Source: Tridacna crocea (Eukaryota; Mollusca; Bivalvia; Cardiida; Cardiidae). Taken from it: a DNA stretch of 64,000 nucleotides. Position numbers and translations under genes: made by a program. The notes under the pieces are model-generated. The model was not told the origin of the DNA. It did no database searches and saw only the letters and a list, made by a program, of their open reading frames with translations. The stretch covers positions 53,122,962 through 53,186,961 of the forward strand of contig OX031062.1 of assembly GCA_943736015.1 (NCBI GenBank). Reading direction: 5' to 3'. Below, piece by piece: positions 8,891-23,800 of the stretch (its first letter is position 1; each line of letters opens with the position of its first letter).

Positions 8891-11800
8891 GTAAGCCCTT
8901 CACAAATCTTTTCTCTAACATCTCACCGAATGAGCAATGAAGATGTTCTAGGAAAAGGAGTCTGCTATTAGGACTTTGCTTTCTTTTGGCCCGCAATATT
9001 TTCTGAATTTCCAAAGGAAAAAAGGGGAAATCCCACCATTCATGTCACATTTGACCCCTGTAAAATTAATGTCTTCAACCTGAACCAGCATTAAATTTTA
9101 GACTGGTTCGAATCAGAAGCATCTGCAGACAAGAAAATGAATGTGAGTGAAGAATTAAAATTTGTTTGGGTAAGGCTAGAAAAAATTGTGGGAAAAAGAG
9201 AAAATGCTGGTTACCAGCATTTTCTCCTTTTTCCACAATGTTTTCAAAAGCTTTCTTTCCCAGGGACGTTAAAAGTCAGGATTGTGTAGTAAAAAATTAA
9301 ATTGTAATATAATCCTGTAGGTGGACAGTGATTGGTGTAGAAAACTGGTTAGATCTATTACCATCTGATCACTGAGAAAGACAGCCTTTAAAACATTGTG
9401 GGTAATAGAGAAAATGTGGGTAAAAAGCATTTTGCTTTGTCCACAATATTTTCTTCCCTACGTTAGACATTCAGTCCATCAGTAGTTATGAATTCGATGA
9501 GTGCAAATCCTTCCAGTTCGGACAAAATCTTGAAATGTTGTGAATGGTATAGGGTTACAGATAATATACAGTAAGGGTTGACCCATGGATGCTATGAATA
9601 CCATTTTTGTTGACCGTTAGTTAGACAGCTTTTGAAAATATTCTGAGAAAAGCAGGCAATGTCAAATATTGAATCTAAATCAGTATTTAGAAATGAGCAA
9701 TAAGTTATTATACCCATGCAAAACAAAATGTTTTCAGGGGTATACTGGAATCAGCCTGTCTGTTTGTGTGTCCATCTGTGTACAAAATCAAATCATTAAT
9801 TGACCGCACTAGTTGATTGTTACAAGCAGTTAGTTCTTTTTGTTTCTTCCACCATTTATCATACATGACTCAGAGCTCCAGATAAGAGGGAGTGATGGTA
9901 TTCTAAATCCATTATTTCTCTTCCAAACCCTATGTGGTGGGTACTCATTAGAATTGTCTCGACGAGACGATTCTAATGAGTACCCACAATAAAGGGGTTT
10001 AGTGGAGAATAATTAATATTTTCAATTTTGAACTCAAAATCACTCCCTCTATCTGGAGCTGTGCATAACTTAGTCATGCTTGTGAAAAGGGGACTTAATG
10101 CATCTGCAAAAAGTATGGTCCCATGTCAGCCTGCGCAGTCTGCAGAGGCTGAGATGGTCAAAATAGAGGATAATCAACTGGTTATTTTTGATATGAAAAA
10201 TATCTCATGAGGAAGCGTTGTTAGGCGTTAAAAAACGAGTGCGCAGCACGAGTTTTTTTAACGCCTTATGACGCATCCAAGTGAGATATTTTTCATATAA
10301 AAAATAAACCAGTTGATTATTCCATTTATTATATACCTTATCAACATTATTATTTTTAATTTTTCGTTTGAACGTGGAAATCAATACTTTGGATAGAGAG
10401 AAGAAATTAGGGACATAGTTCTAAATGAAAAAAAAGTAGTTCCTAAATTACGGCAGGAAGTGAAAGTGAAAGTTGATATCGTCACTAGTGATGATATCAA
10501 AATTTATTACACTGGGAAATTCCAGGATTTCACTGCTACGTATATAATAAACTTTTTTTCTTGATTAATTTCTGCATGGCAGAGGACTTCCTGTAGGCCA
10601 AAGGATCATACTATAATTTTGTTTCCAGCAGATTACATTTATCATATCAAGTCTATCATACTAAGTTAACCCTTTCCCAAACAGCAAATTTTGGACCAGA
10701 CCAAATTGAAAGCATTTCACAGATGACAAATTAACAGTTGCTAAAAAGATGATTTTTGTATATGATAGGGTAGAAAACATGGTGGGAAAAGGAGAAAATG
10801 CTGGTTACCAGCATTTTCTTCTTTTCCCACAATGTTTTCAGAAGGCTTCTATTCATGACCCGCAAAAACCAGGGATTGTTTGGGAAAGGGTTAAGCGAGA
10901 ATTAGCAAAGTCAGCATTTTTCATCCGATTCTTCAGAAAGTTTTTAATTTAGAGCGAATTTCAGACAGAGGGGTCAGAGGTTTTAATCTCATGAGAGGCA
11001 CAATTTCTCTTTTTAGCTGCAATCTAATCTAACATGATAGGATTTCTGTTAGTCTGGTTTGTTTGTCTATCTTTCCAGACTCTCCCAGAGTATGATAAAC
11101 ATGCACAATTTTATGGTATAATTGATGTTATATAATTTGAGACATGCTGTGGCAAAAATTTATGCATCTTCTAGATGCATAATACATGTACTAGGATTCA
11201 TCACATAAGTATAGATTCATTAACCCTTTACTCCATAGATACTCATTTCTACACATTACTTGTTGGAGCCTTTGGAAAACATTGTTGCAAAAGGTGAAAT
11301 TGCTTGTCAAGAGCAATTTCACCTTTTGCCACAATGTTTTCTACACTATCAAAAGGTGTCATTTACACATAAGAAATGGCATCAATCTTGCTGTTATCTA
11401 GGGTCAATTAGAGATACCAAAAGAAATGCTTTATGGGGTAAAGGGTTAAGGTAAGACCTGTGTAATGCACTTTCGGTGAACATGGGGCAAAAAGTCTAAT
11501 TGGTTGATAAATAAGGATAAATAAGGATTTATGCAGAAATAATATTTTTGCACATTTCTAACGGATCAGAAGTTCTGTTTATGTCTATCTTGAAATTATT
11601 TTTTTGATACTTTTGTTAGTTTTCTTAAAAGGGAGGTAATTATTATCTCTTTTTGAATTGAGAATATAGTGGTTTTAGATTTATAAATGATAATTCAAAG
11701 AAGGAAAAAATGGAAAAGATGAAAAGGTTGTTCAATAATACTCATTTTTAATTAAAGCTAATTTTGCAGGATGATATTTTAGTGGAAATAGCTGTTTTCC

Positions 11801-14800
11801 GTTACACGGGTCTTACCTTAAATTGATTTTGTTTACCAAATGATGGAATCATGAGGTAGGAGGGTCCTTCAGCATGCATAAAATTGACCAACATCAAAAA
11901 GTTTTGGCCAAGGCCAGCCTTAAAGTGCACACCATGCAGGCAGAATGATCTAAGTTTATACTTTATGTAGATGCCTCAAACTCCCTTTAACTCTATATCA
12001 CACAGTAAGGACTTTTACCACCCCAGTATAAGAAGCCTTTTGAAAACATTGTTGGAAAAGGAGAAAATGCTGGTAACCAGCATTTACTCCTTTTCCCACA
12101 ATGTTTTCCTCCCTATCCAAAACAAAAGTCATTATTTCAGTTACATTTTATTTGTCATCTGCAAATCCTTTTAATTTGGACCAGTCCAATTTTTTGCCGT
12201 TTGGTAAAGAGATATTTAAAACAGAGTGTGACTCAAGTATATTGTTTTGAAGCCGAGAAACTCAGTGGATCAGGTACATGGCTTCAACTCTTTACCTTTA
12301 AAAAATTTATAGACTAGTCCAAATTGAAAGCATTTGCAGACGACAAAATAACTGTAAAATTTTATTTTGAAAGGGTAGAAAACGTCGTGGAAAAAGGAGA
12401 AAATGCTGGTAACCAGCATTTTCTCCTTTTTCCCCCCACAATGTTTTCCAAAGGCTTATACCTCAGTGTTGTCAAAAGTAATCATTGTGTGGTAAAAGGT
12501 TAAAACAAGGGATCTTGGTTTTGATTCCTAAGCTAAGCTAAAATTGAGGACTGGGAAGAAAGTACTGTGGTAAAAGAAACTGGAGGAAAGCATCAATAGG
12601 TGCACTGGTCACATCCACATTAACCCATTACCAGACAACCCCTACTTTTGACGCCCCTGAGAAAGAAGCCATTTGAAAACATTAAGGGAAAAGGAGAAAA
12701 TGCTGGTAACCAGCATTTTCTCCTTTTTCCACAATGTTTTCTACCCTTTATGAAACAAATTTCAAATTTTCAGTCTCTTTTATGTTGTCATCTGCAAATG
12801 CTTTCGATTTGGACAAGCCAAAAATTTTGTTGTTTGGTAATGAGTTAAAGGATAGAAAGCAATGTTGGAAAATGAGAAAATGCTAGACACTTTTTCCCAC
12901 AGTGTTTTTAAAAGCTTTCTTTCTTAGGGCTGACTAGGGACTGTTTTGCAAAGGGATAACCCTTTATCAAACAGTCCCAAGTTATAATGACCCTGGGGAA
13001 AAAGCCATTTGAAAACATTCCCGGAAAAAGGAAAAGTGCTGTGTATCAGCATTTTCTTTTTTTCACACAATGCTGTATGCCATTTCAATGATTAATCAAC
13101 TTAGTTACATCTAAATTATTACCTTCAAATGGTTTCAATTTGAACAACTCAAAAACTTTGGGGTTTTTTTTGCAAAAAATAAATAATTAAATCAAATACC
13201 ATGAAATTTCTGTGATACCTATCAGAGCTATAATGACTATCTTAGTGCATTTTTTGATATTTTTTCTTGATAGTGATAAGCTGATCATGATAAAATTTCC
13301 AGAAGGAAGTGATTCATATTTAACGCTTTACCAAACAACGAAATTTCAAGTTTGTCCAAATTGAGAGCATTTGCAGATGATAAATTACTTTTGGCATAAA
13401 TGATTGGATTATTTCTCCAAAAGGTTAGAAAACATTGAGGGAAACAGAGAAAATGCTTGTTTCTAGCATTTTCTCCCTTTTGTACAACATTTTCAAAAGA
13501 CCGTTTTCCTAGGGTCATGAAAATTTAGTGTTAATAGTTTTAATTTTCATTCTGCATATTTTGTTGAAACTCAATTTTCCCCCTATACTACAAATGTTTA
13601 TTCTTTGTTATTTTTTTTTCTAGGCAACAAAATGAAAGACTAGTCCTTAATGAAAGCATTTGCGGACAACATATTTGATGTGACTTGGGTAAACAATGTG
13701 GGAAAAGAATTTTAATGATTCCTACCAGTATTTCTTCCTTTTTCTCATAAGTGCACTAGATCTATATTGGGTACAGATTTTTCTAATTTTGGTAAAGAGT
13801 TCATCTTAAGGGTAAAAAAACGAGGGCTGTTGGTTAATATTTTAACCCTTTTAACAGCCTGAAGTCTCAGGAAAAAGCTTTTTAAAACACTGTGGGAAAA
13901 GGAAAAAAATGCTGGTAACCAGGATTTTCTTCATTTCCTGCTTTGTTGTCGTCCCATTCAGAGACAAATTTGATCAACTGAGCCACATTTGATTAGTTGT
14001 GTTCGACAGTTTTGAATTTGAAAGAGTTTGGTGAATAGCCCCTTTCCCAAACAATCCCTTGTTTTCACGAGCCTGAGAAGGAAGCCTTCTGAAAACATTG
14101 TGGGAAAAGGAGAAAATGCCAGTAAACAGCATTTTCTCCTTTTCCAACATTGTTTTCTTCCCTTCCATAAACAATTTTCAAGTTTTCAGTCACATTAATT
14201 TTGTCGTCTGCAAATGCTTCCAATTTGGACTAGTCTAAAATCATGTTGCTTGGCAGTTAACAATCCAAGCAGCCTAGATGTTTGATCTGGTAGAAAATGT
14301 GGGATGCGATCAATAAAATTGTCATCCTTGTCGATTTTCCGTTCCAAATACAAACAAATTATGATTCTTGTCTTAGGTCATAAAGTCTGTATTTCATCCC
14401 AGACTCTCCGTCTATTATTGAATATTGTTGGTCTTATTTTGGGACCCTTAACACTTTACCAAGCAATTCCTGGTTATTTAGGGCCCTCAGAAAGACGCCT
14501 TTTAAAAAACTTTGTGGGAAAAGGAGAAAGTGCTGGTTACCAGCATTTTGTCCTTTTCCCACGTTTTCTACCCTTCCCAAACCAAATTTTAATTTTACTG
14601 TCATGTTTATGTTTGTTGTCTGCTAATGCTTTCAATTTTGACAAGTCTAAAATTTCGTGCATTGGTAAAGGGTTAACAGAGGCTTTATATCCCCTTCCCA
14701 GTAAACAAAATTTGGATGTGACAAAATTGAAAGCATTTACAGATGACAAACTAAATATGGTCCATGTAATAGGAGTCATATTTGGAGTCTGATTATATTT

Positions 14801-17800
14801 GCTGTCCATGGTTGTGAGGTGGAGCGTCAGCCTCGTAACCAAAAGGTCCGGAGTTCGAGACCTGGGAGCGTCTGTCAACTTTGGGATTTTTCATAGGCCC
14901 ACACATTTGAAGTACTGGTGTAGTTCCCAGGAATCAGAATCGAGAGAGATTAGCATAAGTTGTAAGAACTTGTTTCTCAATTGATGTAAAATAAATATGT
15001 TTAAATCAAACTAGTCATATTTGGAAGCGTAGACATTATCGCAGAAAGAACAAAATGCTGGTTACTAGCATTTTTAGGTCATCTGATCACAAAGTGCACA
15101 AGTTGGGCATTTGTGATCATGCTGTGTCTGTTAACATTCTGTGGAGATGTGTATGTTGTCCATCATTTGCCAACAATTCCCATATGTTTGCTTTCGAAGC
15201 CACATTTTCTGTCAGATATGCACCAGACCTGAAGTTACTAAATCAACTCTTTCCCACACAATCCTGACCTTTAATGACCCTATGAAAGAAAGCCTTTGAA
15301 AACGTTGTGGGAAAAGGAGAAAATGCTGGTTACCAGCATTTTCTCCTTTTCCCACAATGTTTTCTACCCTTTCCAAATCAAATTTCAATTTTTGATTAAC
15401 ATCAATTTTGTCCTCTGCAAAATTAATGGTTTCAATTTGGACCAGTCTAAATTCTGATGTTTGGTAAAGAGTTAATGAAAAATAGTTCATGCCACCTCTC
15501 CAGAATATTTTTAGAAAACCACAGAGCCAGTTTGGAATTCCCTTGGCTATTCCTGTAGGAAAAGATATAAATACTAAGGTGTGGACTGCCGGATTTACTC
15601 TGTGTCATCTCGAGGTCTATGCTAAATACCCAGTATGCCGTATAACGTTTTTTTTTTTTACTGCTGTGAAAGTTTACGAATTTGAACTTAAAATATGTGA
15701 TTTAAATTTTTACGATTTTATTTTTTACTAATTCTAAATATGCGTAAAAAATGACGGCATTAAAAATATCCACTCTTTCATTTAAGTTTATAAGTGTATT
15801 ATTTGTCTTAAATACAGGTTGAAAGAAAAGTTTCACCCTTTGTTTTGACATGTGAATAACTTTTAACAGATACCTGTATGGTCATAACTGATAACTAACT
15901 GTGGAGGCACATTGTCATTACTTTTTTCACTCTGTTTAGAAAGCCCTCTTTGTATAATACCTCATCGAAACTTTAAAACCTTGGGTTTTGCAGTTGTACA
16001 TTCACGTCTTTTCACAAGAACCATTTGTGACATTTTTGAAGCGGCCCAATACCAAGTCAAATTTTTTTCACCGCCATAGTCAACGTATTGAGTATCATGA
16101 AGGTGCCTCATTTACATGGTGTCAAAGCGTTTTTAACCTGAATATTCAATTCACGGATTGGAATTCTCTGTTAGTTTTCTGTTTGGGCACGGAAGCCTTT
16201 GGCTCCACTGGCCAAAGACAAAGAAGAAAATCTGTAAACATCTTCTAAAGACTTGTGACATACCCCAGGGTATGCCTTATTTGAAAAGAATTAATAGCCT
16301 GCCCTTGATAAACCATATGAGTTACAAATATACTCAGGTGAGCGATATAGGATCATCATGGTCCTCTTGTTTTCTGAATAAGGGGTAAAAAGTGCTATTA
16401 TTTCGTCCATCACTTCATTAGAATGTCTCAGAAAAATTGAAAAATAGGTTGATTCTATTGCATGCAAGGGAGAAAACCAGTTCAAAGTCTTGGGTCAAGA
16501 TATAGTAGTTGTCTCCCTTACCTACCTCTTGTAATTGTAATGTTATTTTAACTCTTTACCACACGACAAAATTTTAGACTGGTTCAAATTGAAAGCACTA
16601 AAGGTGACTGAAAAATTGAAATTTGTTCTGAGAAGGGTAGAAAACACTGTGGGATAAGGAGAAAATGTTGATTACCAGCATTTTCTCCTTTTCATACAGT
16701 GTTTTGAAAAGGCTTCTTCCTCAGGGGCGTCAAAAGTAGGGATTGTGTGGTAATGGGTTAAGAATACATGATACATCCTAAGTTGTAATAACCCTGAATT
16801 AAAAAGCTTTTGAAAAGATTGGTTACCATCATTTTCTGCCTTTCCCACAATGTTTTTTAACCCTATCAAAGTCTGAAATAACCATTTGAATCACAATTTT
16901 AATTTTTTACCTGCGATTCAGTCAAGTAGAAAATTTGATCTTTTAATGAGAAATTAAAGTTATGACAGATTGAATGGTGTTTAATGCTGTTTTCAACATT
17001 ATTTCAGTAAAATTGTGACAGCCAGTGCACCTATCCATGCTTTCCTGGAGTCTCTTTTACCAGTACTCCACAGAGTTTTCTTTCCAAGCCACTGGCTACC
17101 TTCCCAAATAACCAACATAGAGGTGATGTTCAGTGGTGGGAGAGGAATGAATCCTGTCATAATGACTATCATCATTCTTTGGACAGAAATTGGACGAGCA
17201 AGAGATTGAACCCAGGACCACATGTTCTCAAGTCCTGTGTGCTACTGACTGAGCTATCGGGGCTCAGTAAATTATTGTCTGTAATGGAAAAAATGAAGTT
17301 TCATTTCTTATTGCTGGATTGAGACTTTAGTGCATTTCATTACCTTTTATTTAGCCATTAAATGTTTTTACAACTGGAAGGAAACTGGCATTTAATTCTT
17401 TACCACACGACACAATTTTAGACTGGTTCAAATTGGAAGCATTTGGAGACGACGAAATAAAGGTGACTGAAAAATTGAAATTTGTTCTGGGAATGGTAGA
17501 AAACACTGTAGGAAAAGGAGAAAATGCTGGTTACCAGCATTTTCTCCTTTTTCCACAGTGTTTTCAAAAGGCTCCTTTCTCAGGGGCGTCAAAAGTAGGG
17601 ATCGTGTGGTAATGGGTTAATCCTTTTTTACGCCGGAAGGATCATATTGTGTTATGATCCGGTAGTCTGTCTGTCTGTCTGTCTGTCCGTCCGTCTTGTC
17701 GCAATTTTTTGTGTGTGCAACTCCTCCTACTGTTTTTAGTGGAATAAGCTCAAACGTACCCTTATTAATCTCTATGATGTGTAGTTGTGCATGTGACTTT

Positions 17801-20800
17801 AAAATTTGGATATCTGCAGGTGTTCCAGATTTTAACCCATTCCACTGAGAAGCCCCCTCAGGGTGTATGCATGTGTCTTTTCAAAGCTTGTGTTATCCTT
17901 TTCCCTCAATGACTTCATTAGCTTTCTTTCTTGGAATGGCTAAAGCTTGGTTTTCTTTCGTAAATGTTGAACTTCAAGTGACTTTTCAGTATGGGTAATT
18001 GGAAAATACTGAGTAATATTTAGATCAATGTTCTTACTCGGGATGGGATCAAAATCTGTAGCTTCATTGCTAAAAACATGTAAACTTGTCAAACATTTTC
18101 TGTATTACTTCTTGGACAAGGTAATGCATATTCGTTAGCTCTGTGGAGTAAATTGAAATTTTTGTTGTCACTGCTCATCTTTTTAATAATATGTGACAAT
18201 GGGAAAAATATACAAACTTGCTTTGTCATGGTCAAAGTCCTGAAATCTTTATCTCTAGTTTAACCGTGTAGAAAACGACAAAATTTTAGCCTTGTCCAAA
18301 TTGGAAGCATTTGCAGATGACAAGTTTGCCTTTCATATGGTAAGAAACATTGTGGGAACAGGAGAAAATGCTGGTTACCAGACACCTTCAAAAGCCTTTC
18401 TTCAAGGGTTAAAAACCTGTAATTGTGTGGGGATAAAGAGTTAAAATTTTATTCACTGTATATTATGTACCCTTTTCAAAAGAATGAATAAGTTTTGGAT
18501 TACCCGGTATAAGTATGGAGGGAAAATCTACGCATAATTAACTTTGAAGGCTGCTCAGGGGATAAAAAATAGTTGTAGTTGGAGGTGAAAAGCCATTTAT
18601 CACAATTTCAGGGCTGTTTTTGCCAGAACATGATCTCATGTGTTTTAACTACAATGAAAAAGAAGCCTTTTGAATAGATTGTGGGAAAAGGAAAAAAAGT
18701 GCTGATGTCCAACACTTTCTTTTCCCACAATGTTTTCTTTCCTTTCAATTACAAATTTCACTACTTTTAGTTAAGGGAGTTAACTCTTTAATCTAATAAA
18801 TTCTATAAAAATTTTATGCTCTGCTTGTACTTGCTCTCTGCAAATGCTTTCTTCAATATGGACAAGTCTAAAATATTTTTGTTTGGTAAAACGTTAATTG
18901 GTGTTAATTACTGTTGCTTTCACAGAGATGTTTCTGGAGTAATCTATAGCAAATTGCTTGTAGAAATTTTGATACCAAGGTCAGTCATGCCAAGGAAAAA
19001 AATAGCAAAGGTAGCCTCTAAGTAAAGATTCTATGGTCAGAGATGATTTAAAATGAAGTGAAATCTCCAGCAAAGTTTTGCTTCAACTAGGTCTGTAGTA
19101 AAGAAAAACCATATTGTTATGTAAATTAGGTTGGATTTGTATAATAGGTACCTATGTGGATGATCCTTTTATTACCGCTGTCTGTCATGAGGGTGTTGGT
19201 TAAAATGTTTCCCATGGCTGGCCATCTAAAATTACCAATAATTTTGCCATGAGATGTTGAAACTTGGTCCTGTGTCCCGTGCAATGGTAGGTCTGCAGGT
19301 TCTTTCAGTTTTGTCAAGTCAAGAGTTTACCTTTTAGAAAATATTTGATAACAGGAGACAGCATGTAACAGGGTTTGTTGTCACAGTTTTGGGACTGTTT
19401 ATGGAAAGTTGGTCAAGTGAGGATTTGAATCCCAGTATCTTTGGATTAACCCATAAGGACTATTAAAGCTGTTTTCACAACTAAAGTTTTATTTGCGGCC
19501 AATGTAAATGCACAATCAGACGGTACAGAATGTTCAGTCTGATCTTTGATCTACACTCTCTGCTTGGCTTAAACAGCATAGTCAAAAGCAGCCATAAAAA
19601 ATTAGCGACTAATTAGGATTTTTCCCTTGTCCAAAAATATTTGTTGGGTGCATTTGGCCCTCTAAGGGTCCCACCAAAAATGCACTCGTCTTATTATATG
19701 GCAGGCCTGTAGGAACAGGGGGGGGGGGCTGGGGGAGGGCTGGGGGCTGGGGGCTGGGCGGGGGGGGGGGGGGGGAGAGAAAAACTGAATCTTTTGAAAT
19801 AACAAAGTTCATTGAATCATCATAAGATAAAATATTACCAGTATTGATCAATATCAGACAGCACAGGTCATGATCATTTCTTCTTTTCCCACAATGTTTT
19901 TAAAAGCCTCCTTTCTAAGGATTATAATAACCCAAAAGCTGCTAAATGAATGAGATGAAAATTTCAACTGAATAGCAAAAAAATATTGTGCATTCAAAGC
20001 TGATTTCACTGGAAAGTAAATACAGTATTAGATAGTGTAGATAAAAGATCAATCTTCATGTCTTGATCTACACTGTTTGCAAAAGGGCCTGTCTGTCCTG
20101 CCAAGCAATCTAACGTTTAAAACTCCTATTTTTGTTTGACAGGGTTAACTCTTTACCAAACAACAAAATTTTTGACTGGTCCAACTTGAGAGCATTAAAT
20201 TTTGCAGACGACAAAATAAATTTTACCCTAAATATAGAAATTTGTTTAAGGATGGGAAGAATACATTGTTGGAAAAGGAGAAAATGCTGGTTTTTCCACA
20301 ATGTTTTCAAAAGGCCTCTTTCACAGGGTTGTGAAAAGTTTGGATTGTATGAGTTAAATGATGTGAAATGTTTTTGAAATAGTTTTAAAAAATGTGAGAA
20401 TGGGGGGAGTTAAATGCTGGCCTTGATTATTTTCTCCTTTTTTTCATGCAGTGTTTTCAAAAGCCATTCATCATACTGCCATATGAGCAGGGAAATGATG
20501 ATAATGGGTTAATCTGGTAATAAAATTTATGAAAATGGGATGTTTTTCTATTTTTACAATGTTTATTTTAGTCCTATATCATGGTTATTACCATGGTAAT
20601 TGCAAGTTATGTTTAAAACTTTACCAATATTAATACAGTGCTGAGTTTTAACAACCCAGGAAAAGACTTTTGAAAATATTGTGGGAAAAAATATTGAGGA
20701 GAAAATGATTTGAAAGTCTAGAAAACATTGTCGGAAAAGAAGAAAATTGATTACCAGAACCTTGTCCTTTTCTCAGTGTTTTTGGAAGTGTTTTTTTTCT

Positions 20801-23800
20801 AAGGGTGTTTGTAAAAAAAGTAAACAGATGACAAAGTTTGTTTGTTTGAAGGGTGTTTTACATCGCTTTTAACATTATTTCAGTCATTTCACAGCAACAG
20901 CTCACATATTCAAGTTTTCCTGGGTTTCACCAGTACTAGGCTAGGCTCAGGAGTGTCTTACTCAAAGACACTCCTGTGAAAAACCCAGTGGAGCCAGTGA
21001 GGCTTGAACCTGGGGCCTCCAGGTCACTAATCCAACACTGTTACACTGAGCCACACAAGACGCAGATGACAAGGCTTTCAACATGTACCTTTTTACAGCA
21101 TTTGCAGACCACAAAATGTGCTATATTCAAAGGATTTGTCATGACTGGACAAAAAACATAGTGGGAAATGGAGAAAATGCTGGTTAGCAGCATTTTCTCT
21201 TTTTCCCACAATGTTTTCGTAAGCCTTTTCCTCAAGGAAATGTATTTGTACTTAAGATTGTTTGTAAAGTGTTAATTTATTCATAGCTGCAAGTGTTAAA
21301 ACATCTGTATGAAGTTTTCTATATGGGAATGATAAATGGACCATACATGGCGAGGTATTTATTATCCCGTGGAATACTACATGTGACATTGATAGTTCAC
21401 AGAATGTGACGCAGTACGAGGTGATGATAGGCACATAATGTAAAAATAATGTCTTGTGTGGAATTTATGAATTATGTCGCGTGGATTTATATATATGGTT
21501 TGGTAGGCTGAGTGTATAAACAATGAAAAAACAGCGGTTACTGGGGTCAGAGCGGTGGATAACAATGAAACCGAGAAGTAGAGGTAGGAATGTTTTATGA
21601 GTTTTGACCACTGACAGTTGACTTCACATTGTTCATTCAACTGACCAGGTCTGAAAAAATTGTGGAAGAGGAGAAATTGCTCATGAAAATCATTTCTTCT
21701 TTTACTACAATTTGTTTGCTTGTATTTTATGCGCTGTACAGAAATTTCTTTTGATTATGCCTGTTTTCGAAGTTGTCTGCTGTAAATTTGATTTTGGAAG
21801 GTAGAAAGGTTGGAGCAAAGAGAGAAATGCTGATGATTAGTTATGTCTCCTCATGTCACTGCTCTAGAATTTCAGTTTATGTAATGCAACAAAATACCTT
21901 CTGAATGTAAAAATTAATATATATTCTCACTTTTTCTAAGTCATCTACTGTCCATTTGCAAAGTTATTAAACTCTGTAATGATCACATTATGACATATTT
22001 AAACCTGTGTTTTTACACAAAATGAAGGAAATCTTTAGAAAAAATTTTGGGAAAAGCAGAAAGTGCTTCCTAACATGAATTAAGGGTTGCTTCAATGTTA
22101 TTTTTGTGACTCGTGGTTGACATACAATTAGAAAACAAAAAAATATAACATGTAAGCCAGTCACCAACACATCATGTAGAATCTAATCTTTGATTTTAAC
22201 TGTGTGAAAAATGGGCTTAAAGGTGGGTATCTAGAATTTTCACATCCCACCAAATTAGAAAATATATATACCACAGAAATTTATATATGGAAAAACAATA
22301 CAAATTAATAATTAAGAATCATGAAATTACAAAAAGAAATTATGGTATTCCCTTAACCCTTTCCCAGACGATAAACTTTTGGACTTGACCAAATTCAAAG
22401 CATTTGCAGAAGACAATTCAATTCTTGCTGAAAAGATGATTTCTGTCTATAATTGGGAAGAAAACATTGTGGGAAAAGGAGAAAATGCTGGTTACCAGCA
22501 TTTTTTCCTTTCCCACAATGTTTTCAGAAGGCTACTATTCCAGACCCGTAAAAACCAGGGATTGTTTTGGAAACGGTTAAAAGGCTACGTAGCCTCTTAA
22601 GCTATTTTTAGATTTTCCACCAAAAATAAAAAAAGCATTGTGGGAATGTTAAGTGACGGGCACGTGACTAACGACGCTGAAATTTCAAACATGTAATTAT
22701 TTTCCATAATGTCTTCTTTGGATGCTATGTTTGTAGCTTCATCTGTATATTTCCCATGTGTAAATGAGCGAGTTGCTCATGTAAAAATAGACCGTGTTTC
22801 CCGTCAGTGTCGACCTGGGCCGTAGTAATTCTCTAATTTCTCTTGTTGTTGGATGGTTTTCAACTATAGGGTTTTTATATATGAAAATTATAAGGCTTTT
22901 GGAGTATAACGATGATTTTTTTATATCCTTGTAAAATTTTGTCCCAAAATCTGAAGGGCCACCTTTAATGCATCTGAAAGTTATCGACCTAAGTTAGCCT
23001 GTGTTGCGTGCAGTCCACGCAGGCTGATTTGAACTGAAAGTTTCTGTTATTTGCCAAATATATGCATATACAAGGACCATTCTGCCTCAGGATTATGTCA
23101 GTTGTTGGAGGAAGGGTCCATAATTGTGTGATGGCTTGCCTGGTATGATGGATAATGGAGATGCAATAAGCCCCCTTTTGTTACAGCATGGCTCATTTAT
23201 TATGTCTTCTTGTTTAGGAAAGCCGGTCTGATTAAATCTTTACCAAAGGAAAAAAAAAGACTTGTCCAAATTGAAAGCATTAATTTTGCAGACGATAAAA
23301 TAAACATTTCTCAAAAACTGGAACTTGACTATAGAAGAGTAGAAAATATTGTGGAAAAAGGAGAAAATGCTGTTTACCAGCTTCATTCTCTGGGTTGTAA
23401 AAACCAGGGATTGCTTTGTAAAGGGTTGGCTTTTTATACGCCCAAAGGGTCATATTATGTTATACCGGTCGTCCGTCCGTCTGTCCGGCCTTACGGGCCA
23501 GACATTGTGGGGTTAGGGGTCATTTGTCCATTTAGTCTCTATGGGGTTCCTTCCGTCCATCTGGTAGGTTAGGGGTTAGGGTTAGCAGGGGTGTGGAAAT
23601 CCTACGTCAGACTTGTCCGACTCGGGTAAATTTGACGTCGAACAAGTGACTTTTTGCAATCTATTCATCCGCGGACAAGTAGAAAACGCTGGGGAAATTG
23701 GAAGAAAAGATCTGTATAAATAACATTATCCTTGTGAAATAGAAATGTTCTCTCCGTCTCATTTCGAAAACAAGAACATTAAATTGAATTATGATAAACT

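Noticed and set aside
19609..19851. Proline-rich minus-strand frame
   Set aside because: Translation of the G-rich tract.
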